From Nocardiopsis alborubida (lineage in GTDB: Bacteria > Actinomycetota > Actinomycetes > Streptosporangiales > Streptosporangiaceae): a DNA stretch of 64,000 bases. Where the stretch lies: positions 1 to 64,000 of the forward strand of contig NZ_JAAXPG010000028.1 in the NCBI RefSeq assembly GCF_012396365.1, in the 5' to 3' direction. Below, piece after piece: positions 25,841 to 33,515 of this stretch (positions are counted from its first letter, which is position 1; each line of letters starts with the position of its first letter). A program made the translations under genes and the position numbers. Below the pieces are notes generated by a model. It was given only the letters and a program-made list of their open reading frames with translations, was not told the DNA's origin and did no database searches.

Positions 25841-26206
25841 TCAGCTGTCGCTGAGCACGATGCGGTTGCCCTCGCTGTCGCGGAACTCTGCGGCCGTGAC
25901 CCCCGGCTGCCACATCGCCTCCTGCGGTTCGGTGACGATCTCCACGCCCTCGGCCCGCAGGGCCTCGACCGTGCCCTCGACGTCCGCCGTCACCAGGACC
26001 ATGACCGGCTCGGCGGACGGGTCCTCGTCCGCGCGGCGCTGGAAGTGCAGGTGGGTCCGCGAGCCGGGGAGGCCGAGCTCGATCCACCGCCACCCGTCGT
26101 CGGACATGGGCGCGTCGGCGGCCACGGTGCAGCCGAGGCGGTCGGTGTAGAAGGCCTTGGCCCGCTCCTGGTCGAAGACGGGGAGTTCGGCGAACTTGAC
26201 GTACAT
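25841..26206 (-). CDS. VOC-superfamily protein
   Basis: A 121-residue single VOC domain starting MYVKFAELPVFDQERAKAFYTDRLG and ending with GVTAAEFRDSEGNRIVLSDS. The pattern matches small glyoxalase/bleomycin-resistance-like proteins. It is the first gene of a leftward pair with the hydrolase. The divergent TetR gene and two palindromes in the 150 bp between them make it a likely direct TetR target. Confidence 0.85.
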   Translation of the reverse strand: MYVKFAELPVFDQERAKAFYTDRLGCTVAADAPMSDDGWRWIELGLPGSRTHLHFQRRADEDPSAEPVMVLVTADVEGTVEALRAEGVEIVTEPQEAMWQPGVTAAEFRDSEGNRIVLSDS

Positions 26207-26255
26207 GTGGCTTCTCGTTTCCTCTGACGTGCTACCGCGTTCGGTCCGATTTCAC

Positions 26256-26302
26256 ACTGGACCGTCCAGTACTGCATGTGGTGTGAGACTAGACCGTACA
26301 GT
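26256..26302. promoter_or_regulatory. Two TetR-type operators in the divergent promoter
   Basis: Operator 1 (26256-26270) is a perfect 7-1-7 palindrome, ACTGGAC-C-GTCCAGT. Operator 2 (26288-26302), ACTAGAC-C-GTACAGT, is the same motif with two changed positions. Their centres are 32 bp apart, close to three helical turns, so bound dimers would lie on one DNA face. They lie between the leftward VOC gene (start 26206) and the rightward TetR gene and probably mediate autorepression and control of both units. Confidence 0.75.
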
Positions 26303-26363
26303 ACCCATAGGACAAAAGGGTCGAAACGAAATCTGGAACGACGAAGAAGAGGTGTTGAACAGC

Positions 26364-27008
26364 GTGAACCCGCCAGCGGAGGAGGGGTTGAGTCGCTCGG
26401 CCCGCAAGCGCCGGGCCATCCTGGGCGCTGCGGAGGAGGTCTTCCTCAGGGGCGGTTACCTCGGGACGAACATGGACGAGATCGCCGCGCTGTCGGAGGT
26501 GTCGAAGCAGACGGTCTACAAGCACTTCGGCAGCAAGGAGGGGTTGTTCGTCGAGATCATCACCAGTATGACCTCTGGTGCGGGGGACGCCGTGCGCGAC
26601 GAGACGCCCGATCCCGACCGGGTCGAGGACGTGGAGGCCTCCCTGCGGGACTACGCGCGCCGCCAGCTCACGGTGGTGCTCACGCCGCGGTTGATGCAGT
26701 TGAGGCGAATGGTGATCGGCGAGGTCGCGCGGTTCCCGGAGCTGGCGCGGGTGCTGTACGAGTGCGGGCCGCAGAGGGCGATCGCCGGGCTCGCTGAGAG
26801 CTTCGCCCGGTTGGGGGAGAGGGGGCTGCTGGCGGTGGAGGATCCCCTGCGTGCGGCGTCCCACTTCAACTGGCTGGTGATGTCGGAGCCGGTGAACCGG
26901 GCGATGCTGCTGGGGGACGAGGCCATTCCGACGGAGGCGGAATTGTGCCAGCATGCGGAGGAGGGAGTGCGGGTGTTCCTCGCGGCGTATGGGGTTGACG
27001 GTCGTTAG
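26364..27008 (+). CDS. TetR-family transcriptional regulator
   Basis: About 214 residues. The N-terminal TetR DNA-binding domain (SRSARKRRAILGAAEEVFLRGGYLGTNMDEIAALSEVSKQTVYKHFGSKEGLF) is complete. The C-terminal half resembles TetR_C AefR-like domains (LTPRLMQLRRMVIGEVARFPELARVLYE, then HFNWLVMSEPVNRAMLLGDEA). The start is uncertain: GTG 26364 is chosen about 11 bases behind AAGAAGAGG, with GTG 26352 an alternative. It is divergent from VOC/hydrolase genes and preceded by two operators. Its 3' end, with the following leader, has a decayed second copy upstream of CRISPR array 2. Confidence 0.87.
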   Translation: MNPPAEEGLSRSARKRRAILGAAEEVFLRGGYLGTNMDEIAALSEVSKQTVYKHFGSKEGLFVEIITSMTSGAGDAVRDETPDPDRVEDVEASLRDYARRQLTVVLTPRLMQLRRMVIGEVARFPELARVLYECGPQRAIAGLAESFARLGERGLLAVEDPLRAASHFNWLVMSEPVNRAMLLGDEAIPTEAELCQHAEEGVRVFLAAYGVDGR

Positions 27009-27045
27009 GGGAGTTGTGGGGCGTTTGGGTTTTATGGGGTTGGTG

Positions 27046-27108
27046 TCTGCTTTTCAGGAAGTTGGAAAAACGGGCGCTTGCCACTGGTAAGTTCGCAGGT
27101 GGTTGACT
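27046..27108 (+). promoter_or_regulatory. CRISPR leader 1
   Basis: About 60 bp directly before array 1. It contains GAAGTTGGAAAAACG, TTGCCACTGGTAAGTTCG and a terminal TTGACT adjoining the first repeat. The same block precedes arrays 2, 3 and 4 with only a few changes. It should carry the array promoter and the spacer-acquisition signals. Confidence 0.8.
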
Positions 27109-27442
27109 GTGCTCCCCGCGCACGCGGGGATGGTCCCTTCAACCCGCCCTTTGTTTCCCCTGTCCAGGCGTGCTCCCCGCGCACGCGGGGATGGTCCCGT
27201 ACACGCGGCGGGGTTCACCAGCTGGTCCATGTGCTCCCCGCGCACGCGGGGATGGTCCCCACCCAAGCTCGGCGTCACCACCGGCACCGACGTGCTCCCC
27301 GCGCACGCGGGGATGGTCCCACCGGTAGCCCTTCGACCCGGAAGGAAGAGAGGTGCTCCCCGCGCACGCGGGGATGGTCCCCGGCCCTCGGGGGTGGACA
27401 CATCAGGTGTTGGGTGCTCCCCGCGCACGCGGGGATGGCCCC
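27109..27442 (+). CRISPR. CRISPR array 1, type I-E, 6 repeats / 5 spacers
   Basis: The 29-bp repeats begin GTGCTCCCCGCG and end GGGGATGGTCCC. They start at 27109, 27170, 27231, 27292, 27353 and 27414, so all spacers are 32 nt. The repeat contains a 7-bp stem (CCCCGCG/CGCGGGG) around CA for Cas6e cleavage, leaving an 8-nt handle ATGGTCCC. The final repeat has GGCCCC at its end instead of GGTCCC, the usual degeneration of the leader-distal end. This fixes transcription rightwards from leader 1. The array lies 10 kb from the cas genes and has the same repeat, so Cas6e should process it in trans. Confidence 0.97.
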
Positions 27443-27505
27443 GATCGCACCAGGGGCAGCTACCTCCCTCGTCACTCCAGGCCCGGCACACCCGGTCAGA
27501 TCCGG

Positions 27506-29278
27506 TCAGACGAAGTACCGCGCCTGGAGGCGGAACAACTCGGCGTAGAGCCCATCGGCCCGGCTCAACGTGTCGTGGGTTCCGGTCTCCACGACCCGAC
27601 CGCCGTCCAGGACCACGATGAGATCAGCCGCCCGGGCGGTCGTGAGGCGGTGCGTGACGAGGACGGTCACACCGCCCTCCTGGCGGCTCAGGTCGGCGTA
27701 CTGCTGGAACAGCCGCTCCTCGGCCCGTGCGTCGAGGCTGGCGGTGGGCTCGTCCAGGATCCGCAGCAGCGGCGCCCGCCGCATCGCCGCCCGGGCGTTG
27801 GCGACCGTCTGCCACTGGCCGCCGGACAGTCCCTTGCCTTCCCACGACTTCCGTCCGAGCCGGGTGTCCAGGCCCTCGGGCAGCGAGGCGAGCAGCGCGT
27901 CGCCGCCGACCGTCCGCAGCGCCTCGATGACCCGCTCAGGGTCGTCGCGATGCTCGATCCGGCCCAGCCCGACCGTGTCCCGCAGGGACATCTCGATGTG
28001 CACCGGGTCCTGGAAGGCCGCCGTGATCCGTGCGCGCCACTCTTCCGGGGCGAACCGCGCGAGATCGGTTCCGTCCACCAGGACGCGCCCCTCACCGGGC
28101 TGGTAGAGGCCGCTGAGCATCTTGACCAGCGTCGACTTGCCCGCGCCGTTCTCGCCGACCAGCGCCACCACGGCGCCAGCCGGGAGTTCGAGGTCGATGC
28201 CGCTCAGCGCGGGCTGATCGCGGTTCCAGTACCGGAAACCCAGTCCCTCCACCCTGATGCCGCTCTCCAGCCGGGCGGGCACCGCCACCGGCGTGGTCGG
28301 CACGAGGGCCGCCCGCTCCGCGGTGCCCTCCTCCACCACGTCGAGGAACGCCCGGGTCGCCCGAAGCGACTCCAGCGACCAGAAGGACAGGTTCAGCAGG
28401 CTCTGAACCTGGCCGGTGATCTGGCTGCTGACGGCGACGGCCGCGACGATGAGGCCGAGCGGGGCGTCGCCGGACAGCCCGGCCCGCACCATCAGGGCGA
28501 CGGCGGTCGCGTACGCCAGCACGAAGAGCAGCCAGGCCAGCGCGACCGGTACCCGGGCCAGCCGATCGGTCCGGGTGATGTCCCGGCCTCCGGCGTCCCA
28601 CTCCTCGCGGTGCCTGCGCCGCAGTTCACCCGCCAGCCCGAAGAGGCGGGTCTCGCGGCCGGGTGCGGCCGTCGTGGCGAGCGTGAACAGGTGACCGGCC
28701 AGCCGGGTCCGGGGCGTGGCACGCTCCACGGCCCGACCGCGCCTCCTGTCCGCCGCTCGGGTGGCCAGCACCGCGGGGACGGCGAAAAGCGGCAGCAGGG
28801 CCAGGACCGGAACGACCGAGGCCATCAGGGCGGCCGAGGTGATCAGGGCCAGCGCGGCTCCGGCCAGCCACATCAGCCGGTCGAAGCCCGGGCCGATCTC
28901 GCCCCGCGCACCGCGGACCACCGCCGCCCTGTCGGAGCGGCTCGAACGCTCGTGGACCTCCAGCGTCGGCGTCGTGCCGACCACGTCGATGAACCGGCGC
29001 TCGACCTCGTTCTGGATCTCCTCCTGTAGGCGCAGGCGGGTGAAGTAACCGGCGATGAAGGTGCCCTGGGTGAGCATGACGAAGACCGCCACACACAGCG
29101 CGAGCACCACCAGGCCGCTGGCCGAGCCTCCGCTCGCCACTTCGCTGAACAGTCCGATCGCCACCGCGAGGCCGATCCCGGTGGCCTGTTCGAGAAGCGC
29201 CACCGCCACCACGATCAGGGAACGGAACCGGTCGGTGCGGTATCCGGTCGTGAGGACGAAGCGCAGGGCGCTGATCAC
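27506..29278 (-). CDS. ABC exporter half-transporter (permease-ATPase fusion) 2
   Basis: A 590-residue protein. Six membrane helices fill about residues 1-320. The ATPase has Walker A VGENGAGKSTLVKML, an unusual signature LSGGQWQTVANARA and Walker B LLRILDEPTAS. The SGG-x-W-Q form of the signature is frequent in exporters of ribosomal peptide natural products. GTG 29278 overlaps the stop of the upstream partner and has GAGGAGG nine bases before it. An in-frame reading of about 100 further codons lies over that partner gene and is rejected. It probably forms a heterodimer with the 617-residue partner. Confidence 0.88.
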   Translation of the reverse strand: MISALRFVLTTGYRTDRFRSLIVVAVALLEQATGIGLAVAIGLFSEVASGGSASGLVVLALCVAVFVMLTQGTFIAGYFTRLRLQEEIQNEVERRFIDVVGTTPTLEVHERSSRSDRAAVVRGARGEIGPGFDRLMWLAGAALALITSAALMASVVPVLALLPLFAVPAVLATRAADRRRGRAVERATPRTRLAGHLFTLATTAAPGRETRLFGLAGELRRRHREEWDAGGRDITRTDRLARVPVALAWLLFVLAYATAVALMVRAGLSGDAPLGLIVAAVAVSSQITGQVQSLLNLSFWSLESLRATRAFLDVVEEGTAERAALVPTTPVAVPARLESGIRVEGLGFRYWNRDQPALSGIDLELPAGAVVALVGENGAGKSTLVKMLSGLYQPGEGRVLVDGTDLARFAPEEWRARITAAFQDPVHIEMSLRDTVGLGRIEHRDDPERVIEALRTVGGDALLASLPEGLDTRLGRKSWEGKGLSGGQWQTVANARAAMRRAPLLRILDEPTASLDARAEERLFQQYADLSRQEGGVTVLVTHRLTTARAADLIVVLDGGRVVETGTHDTLSRADGLYAELFRLQARYFV

Positions 29279-31128
29279 GATGGTGCCTCCTCGAAACGCT
29301 TCGCCTGCAGGTGGAACAGTTCGGCGTAGCGGCCGCCGGCACTGATCAGGTCCTCGTGCCTGCCGTCCTCGACGATCCGGCCCTGATCGAGCACGACCAC
29401 CCGCTCCGCCTTGCGCACGGTCGCGAACCGGTGGGAGATCGCGACGGTCGTGGCCCCCGCGGTGAGCTCGTGGAACGTGTCGTAGAGCCGGGCCTCGGCG
29501 CGGGCGTCCAGGCTCGCGGCCGGCTCGTCCATGATCAGGAGCCGTGCGCCGTGCCGCAGGCCGAACAGCGCCCGGGCGATGGCGATGCGCTGCCACTCGC
29601 CGCCCGACGCGTCGACCCCGCCCGTGTACCCGCTGGACATCACCGTGTCCCAGCTGTGCGGAAGTCCCTCGACGAACTCCAGCAGTCCGGCCTGCCGCGC
29701 CACGGACCGCAGGCCCTCCTCGTCGTCCGCGTGAGCCAGGGAGCCGAAGGCGATGTTGTCCCGCACGGTCAGCTCGTAGCGGCCGAAGTCCTGGAAGACA
29801 GCGACCACCTGACGCTGCCAGCTGCGGCGGTTGGCGTCCTCGACCGTGGTCCCACCGACGCGCAGACGACCCCCGCTCGGAGCGTCCAGACCGGCGAGGA
29901 GCCGGGCCAGCGTCGTCTTGCCGGCTCCGTTGAGACCGACGACGGCGAGCGACTGACCCGCGGGAATGTCGAGGTCGATGCCGTGCAGCACGTCGCCCGC
30001 GGCTCCGCCGTAGCGGAAGCGCAGCCCCTCACAGGAGACGGTCGCGACCGGCTCCGCCCAGCGAGCGGTGTCCGGCCCGCCCGGCGGTGCCACGACCGGG
30101 AAGGCCAACGCCTCGGCGGCCGCCTTGGAGCCGAAGCTGGTGCGCAGGTCGTCCTCGTCCGTCCGGAGCACCTGGAGAAGGGCCAGGAGGGCGAGGCCGC
30201 CGAGCGCCAGGTCGCCCACCGTCGTGCCTCCGGTGGCGGCCCGGTACGCCAGGTAGTAGAGGACCGAGGCGACCGTGAGGCCGGTGACCACGACGATCAC
30301 GACGACGAACACGCGGTGCTCGCGCCGCCGCCTCCAGACCTCCGCCATGTTCACGCGCCACTCCGAGTGGTAGGCGTCGCGGAAGAAGGCCGTGAGGCCG
30401 AAGAGGCGCACTTCCCGGGCCGCGCCCGGCGTGGTCGGCACGTCCCGCAGGTAGGAGGTGCGGCGCAGCTTCTCCGTCTGGTTCGCAGTCTCGATGACAG
30501 CGATCCGGTAGTTGCGGACCAGCCGGGAGTGGAGCACGACGAAGACGGCGAAGACGATGAGCCCCAACCCCCAGGTGACCTGGGTGAGCAGAACCGCGGA
30601 TCCCACACCGGTCACCCACAGCGAGGCCTTGGCCGAGAGGCCGAAGACCGCCTCCCCGGGCGGCATGTCGATGGTCCCCTCGCCCCGCGCCCGCCCGATC
30701 CGGTCCAGGTAGGCCGGGTCCTCCAGGTGGCCGATGGTCGTCGGCTCCGAGGCGGCCGTCATCACGCGCTCGCTCAGTCGGCCGGTGACCCGGCGGCCGA
30801 GGTCCCGTCCCAGAGCCGTGCGCGCCGACTCGGCGATGTGGGTGAGGAGGAACAGCACGACGATGAGGGCGACCCAGCGGTAGCACTCCCGTGCCGCCGG
30901 GGTGTCCAGCCCCTGGCCGATGGCCGAGGTGAGCCCGTCCACCAGTCCGCCGATGCCGATGGTGATGCCGACCGGGGCCGCACCGGCGAGGACGGCCAGC
31001 GCCGTGGTCAGGGTGGCCGTGCCCGGTGCGACGGAGAAGGAGTACCGGACCAGGGAGGGAAGCACCCACCGCGTCGCCGGGCGAGGCAGCGCCGTCGAGG
31101 GAGACAGTCGGCTCGTGTCGGCGCTCAC
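29275..31128 (-). CDS. ABC exporter half-transporter (permease-ATPase fusion) 1
   Basis: A 617-residue fusion of a six-helix membrane domain (residues 25-330) and an ATPase. The ATPase has Walker A VVGLNGAGKTTLARLL, the signature ASGGEWQRIAIARAL and Walker B LLIMDEPAASLDARAEARLYDTF. GTG 31128 overlaps the stop of a 20-codon ORF that itself has a textbook ribosome site. The paired half-transporters with SGG-E/Q-W-Q signatures resemble those found beside lanthipeptide-like clusters, but no modification enzyme is adjacent apart from a small methyltransferase 0.6 kb away on the other strand. Confidence 0.88.
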   Translation of the reverse strand: MSADTSRLSPSTALPRPATRWVLPSLVRYSFSVAPGTATLTTALAVLAGAAPVGITIGIGGLVDGLTSAIGQGLDTPAARECYRWVALIVVLFLLTHIAESARTALGRDLGRRVTGRLSERVMTAASEPTTIGHLEDPAYLDRIGRARGEGTIDMPPGEAVFGLSAKASLWVTGVGSAVLLTQVTWGLGLIVFAVFVVLHSRLVRNYRIAVIETANQTEKLRRTSYLRDVPTTPGAAREVRLFGLTAFFRDAYHSEWRVNMAEVWRRRREHRVFVVVIVVVTGLTVASVLYYLAYRAATGGTTVGDLALGGLALLALLQVLRTDEDDLRTSFGSKAAAEALAFPVVAPPGGPDTARWAEPVATVSCEGLRFRYGGAAGDVLHGIDLDIPAGQSLAVVGLNGAGKTTLARLLAGLDAPSGGRLRVGGTTVEDANRRSWQRQVVAVFQDFGRYELTVRDNIAFGSLAHADDEEGLRSVARQAGLLEFVEGLPHSWDTVMSSGYTGGVDASGGEWQRIAIARALFGLRHGARLLIMDEPAASLDARAEARLYDTFHELTAGATTVAISHRFATVRKAERVVVLDQGRIVEDGRHEDLISAGGRYAELFHLQAKRFEEAPS

Positions 31129-31187
31129 GCCTGCTCCCCGTCGTCGGGGTTACGGGCGATCGTGCCCCGGACCTGGGTGCCTGCCAT
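31125..31187 (-). CDS. 20-codon ORF coupled to the ABC exporter
   Basis: ATG 31187 is preceded by AGGAGGAAAG, one of the best ribosome sites in the window. It encodes 20 residues (MAGTQVRGTIARNPDDGEQA). Its TGA overlaps the exporter GTG (GTGA), the same coupling used inside the operon. The peptide is hydrophilic, without Cys and with two Thr. It could be a leader peptide that sets exporter translation, a remnant of a precursor peptide, or the true N-terminal cistron of the operon. Function is unknown. Confidence 0.55.
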   Translation of the reverse strand: MAGTQVRGTIARNPDDGEQA

Positions 31188-31759
31188 CTTTCCTCCTGGT
31201 CGACCGCGGGTACCTCTTTCGGGGCCGCTCCCGGGAAACCCACGGCCCGCGAGCGGCGGAAATCCTGTCGCCGACCCTGCGGGCTCCTCGCCTTTCCCGC
31301 TCGGACCCGGGAGAGCTGTGACAGCCCCCGCCGGAATACCGGTCCGGCTCGGCGAGGAGCACGCTACGGGGGAAACCGCTCGGGGCGCGACGGGTTTTTC
31401 CGGCGGCTGTCCGGAGCGTGGTGTGCCGGCGGTTTCCGCCTGGCTCGGCGCCTTCGACGATCCGGGTTTTGCTGTTCCAGCAAAGTTTCGTGACGCTCCC
31501 CTTGGTGCGAGTGCACCATCGCGGTACGCACCCCTGCGACGTGGTGATCACCGGTGACGGCCCGGCGGAGCTGGGCGCGGGGCTGACCCTGTGCCGTGCA
31601 CCCGTGCACCCGTGCACCCGTTCACCCCGAGCCGGAGGCGCAAGCCGCCGAGCACGTACTCGGTGAACACCGACACGGCTCCACGCCCTGAAGAGACGTG
31701 AACCCGGACATGCCGATGAGCCCGCGACCCGACCCGGAGCGCGGACAGGAAGGAGCCCC
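31188..31759. other. Divergent intergenic region, 572 bp, with repeats
   Basis: No gene is seen. It holds the promoters for the leftward exporter operon and the rightward methyltransferase. TTTGCTG-TTC-CAGCAAA at 31468-31484 is a perfect 7-3-7 inverted repeat in an AT-richer patch and a candidate operator. Four copies of an octamer, three CGTGCACC and one CGTTCACC, run in tandem at 31595-31626. Confidence 0.5.
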
Positions 31760-32413
31760 GTGACCGAGCATCGCCCGCAACTCACGGAGGAAGAAGCAGC
31801 CGCCATGTTCGAGCCCGAGGGCTGGGACGAGAGGTACGCCGGTCAGGAGAGGTTCTGGACCGGAAACCCCAACCCGCAGCTCGTCGCGGCGGCGACCGGG
31901 CTGACCCCCGGTACCGCGCTCGACGTCGGCTGCGGTGAGGGCGGCGACGTGGTCTGGCTGGCCCGACAGGGATGGATGGTCACCGGAGCGGACTTCTCCG
32001 CCAACGGTCTGGCGCGGGCCGCCCGGCGCGCGGAGCAGGCCGGAGTCGCCGACCGGGTCGAGTGGTGGAGGGTCGACGCGCGGACCATCGCGGCGGACGG
32101 GCGGTCGTACGACCTGGTGACCAGCCACTACCTGCACGCGCCGGACGGCGGGATGGTGGACGTGACCCGCCTGCTGGCTCACGCCGTCGCGCCCGGCGGA
32201 CATCTCCTCGTCGTCGGCCACACGCCGTCCGAGGAGTTCGCCCATATGACCGAGAAGCAGCGCAGGGCCATGTTCCTCGCCGAAGAACTCCTGCCCGGTC
32301 TGCCGGACGACTTCGAGGCCCTCGTGGTCGAGCAGCGGCCCCGGAAGCTGACCCGTGACGGAACCGCTGTGGACGCCCACGACTCCACGCTGTTCGCCCG
32401 CCGTCGACGCTGA
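31760..32413 (+). CDS. Class I SAM-dependent methyltransferase
   Basis: A 217-residue methyltransferase. It opens with MFEPEGWDERYAGQERFWTGNPNPQLV, a thiopurine/tellurite-resistance-type N-terminus. SAM motif I is ALDVGCGEGGDVVWLARQG, followed by GADFSANGLARAARRAE and YDLVTSHYLHAP. These resemble TehB/UbiE-like small-molecule methyltransferases. GTG 31760 has AGGAAGGAG at good spacing. It is divergent from the exporter operon across a 570-bp control region. The substrate is unknown; detoxification or tailoring of an exported compound is possible. Confidence 0.87.
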   Translation: MTEHRPQLTEEEAAAMFEPEGWDERYAGQERFWTGNPNPQLVAAATGLTPGTALDVGCGEGGDVVWLARQGWMVTGADFSANGLARAARRAEQAGVADRVEWWRVDARTIAADGRSYDLVTSHYLHAPDGGMVDVTRLLAHAVAPGGHLLVVGHTPSEEFAHMTEKQRRAMFLAEELLPGLPDDFEALVVEQRPRKLTRDGTAVDAHDSTLFARRRR

Positions 32414-32514
32414 GAGAGACCAGCACGAGGCATCTTGATGGGGTCCGACGGTTCTGGAAGCGCCTTTGACGGGGCGTTTTCGGGACCTGTTGTCTGCGGG
32501 AGCTTCGGGACCGC

Positions 32515-32600
32515 GGTATCCCCTTCTGTTGGTTGGTGATGTCGGAACCGATGAGCCGGGTTATGTTGCTGTGGGACGAGGTGGTCTCGGGGCGTGTGGC
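32515..32600 (+). pseudogene. Remnant of a TetR-gene 3' end upstream of array 2
   Basis: This stretch reads LVMSEPMSRVMLLWDE. It closely matches LVMSEPVNRAMLLGDE near the end of the TetR gene at 26364-27008 and sits at a similar distance from a CRISPR leader. There is no DNA-binding domain and no start codon upstream. A TetR-leader segment was therefore copied and the coding part then decayed. Confidence 0.7.
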
Positions 32601-32654
32601 CTGGTGGCGATTGAGGGGTTTTGTTGCTTATGGGGTTTTGGTGGTGCATGTCTG

Positions 32655-32713
32655 TTTTTCAGGAAGTTGGAAATTCGGCTGCTTGCCATTGGTAAGTTCG
32701 CAGGTCGTTGACT
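32655..32713 (+). promoter_or_regulatory. CRISPR leader 2
   Basis: It is the same leader as before arrays 1, 3 and 4 but the most diverged copy: GAAGTTGGAAATTCGG instead of GAAGTTGGAAAAACGG, and TTGCCATTGG instead of TTGCCACTGG. The end GCAGGTCGTTGACT abutting the first repeat is unchanged. Confidence 0.8.
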
Positions 32714-33428
32714 GTGCTCCCCGCGCACGCGGGGATGGTCCCCCGGGCGGCAGGTTGGTCATGACCGTGCTCGTGTGCTCCCCGCGCACGCGGGGATGGT
32801 CCCACACACACAGTGCTCCCCGCGCACGCGGGGATGGTCCCACACACACAGTGCTCCCCGCGCACGCGGGGATGGTCCCCAGCAAAGCCGGTGGATCATC
32901 ACCTCCACGGAGTGCTCCCCGCGCACGCGGGGATGGTCCCGTCGTCGATCGCGTTGCCCGTCGCCGGGGTCGGTGCTCCCCGCGCACGCGGGGATGGTCC
33001 CAAGAAGAACGTGCGCGTCGGCGTGGCCTTGCTGTGCTCCCCGCGCACGCGGGGATGGTCCCCGGGGCGCGAACACCGCCTACGCTGCTTTGTCGTGCTC
33101 CCCGCGCACGCGGGGATGGTCCCCAGCAAAGCCGGTGGATCATCACCTCCACGGAGTGCTCCCCGCGCACGCGGGGATGGTCCCAGACCCTGGGCGGTGA
33201 AGCGGCGGTCGATCCAGTGCTCCCCGCGCACGCGGGGATGGTCCCGCCAAGGGCGCCCGCTGCAACGGCGTGTACATGTGCTCCCCGCGCACACGGGGGT
33301 GGTCCCCTGGTGGCGCTGCCGTCCGGCGAGGTGGTCGTGTGCTCCCCGCGCACGCGGAGATGGTCCCAGGTTTAGCTCTTTGTCGTTGATCCCGGCGTAG
33401 TGCTTTCCGTGCGCACGGGGCACACCCG
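32714..33428 (+). CRISPR. CRISPR array 2, type I-E, 13 repeats with anomalous spacers
   Basis: Repeats start at 32714, 32775, 32813, 32851, 32912, 32973, 33034, 33095, 33156, 33217, 33278, 33339 and 33400. Ten spacers are 32 nt, but two (32804-32812 and 32842-32850) are only 9 nt, both ACACACACA. The spacer at 32880-32911 recurs at 33124-33155. The last three repeats are increasingly mutated: a stem base changed at 33278, GGAGATGG at 33339, and a heavily diverged copy at 33400. The cas3 gene follows within about 90 bp. Confidence 0.97.
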
Positions 33429-33515
33429 GCACACATGCCACTTGGTTTACACGGACGGGCAAACCTCCTTGGCCGGATGAGGACAGGGCGAATCCCTCTG
33501 TTTCGCTGCGAAGAC

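Noticed and set aside
27109..27442. Repetitive protein-like frames reading S-P-R-T-R-G-W-S or P-S-P-R-A-R-G-A over the CRISPR arrays
   Set aside because: They are translations of the 29-bp repeats in every frame and occur at all four arrays; no start signal or conserved product.
27506..29596. A 696-residue reading of the second ABC half-transporter
   Set aside because: The first 106 codons lie antiphase over the partner exporter gene; GTG 29278 has a strong GAGGAGG and overlaps the partner stop.
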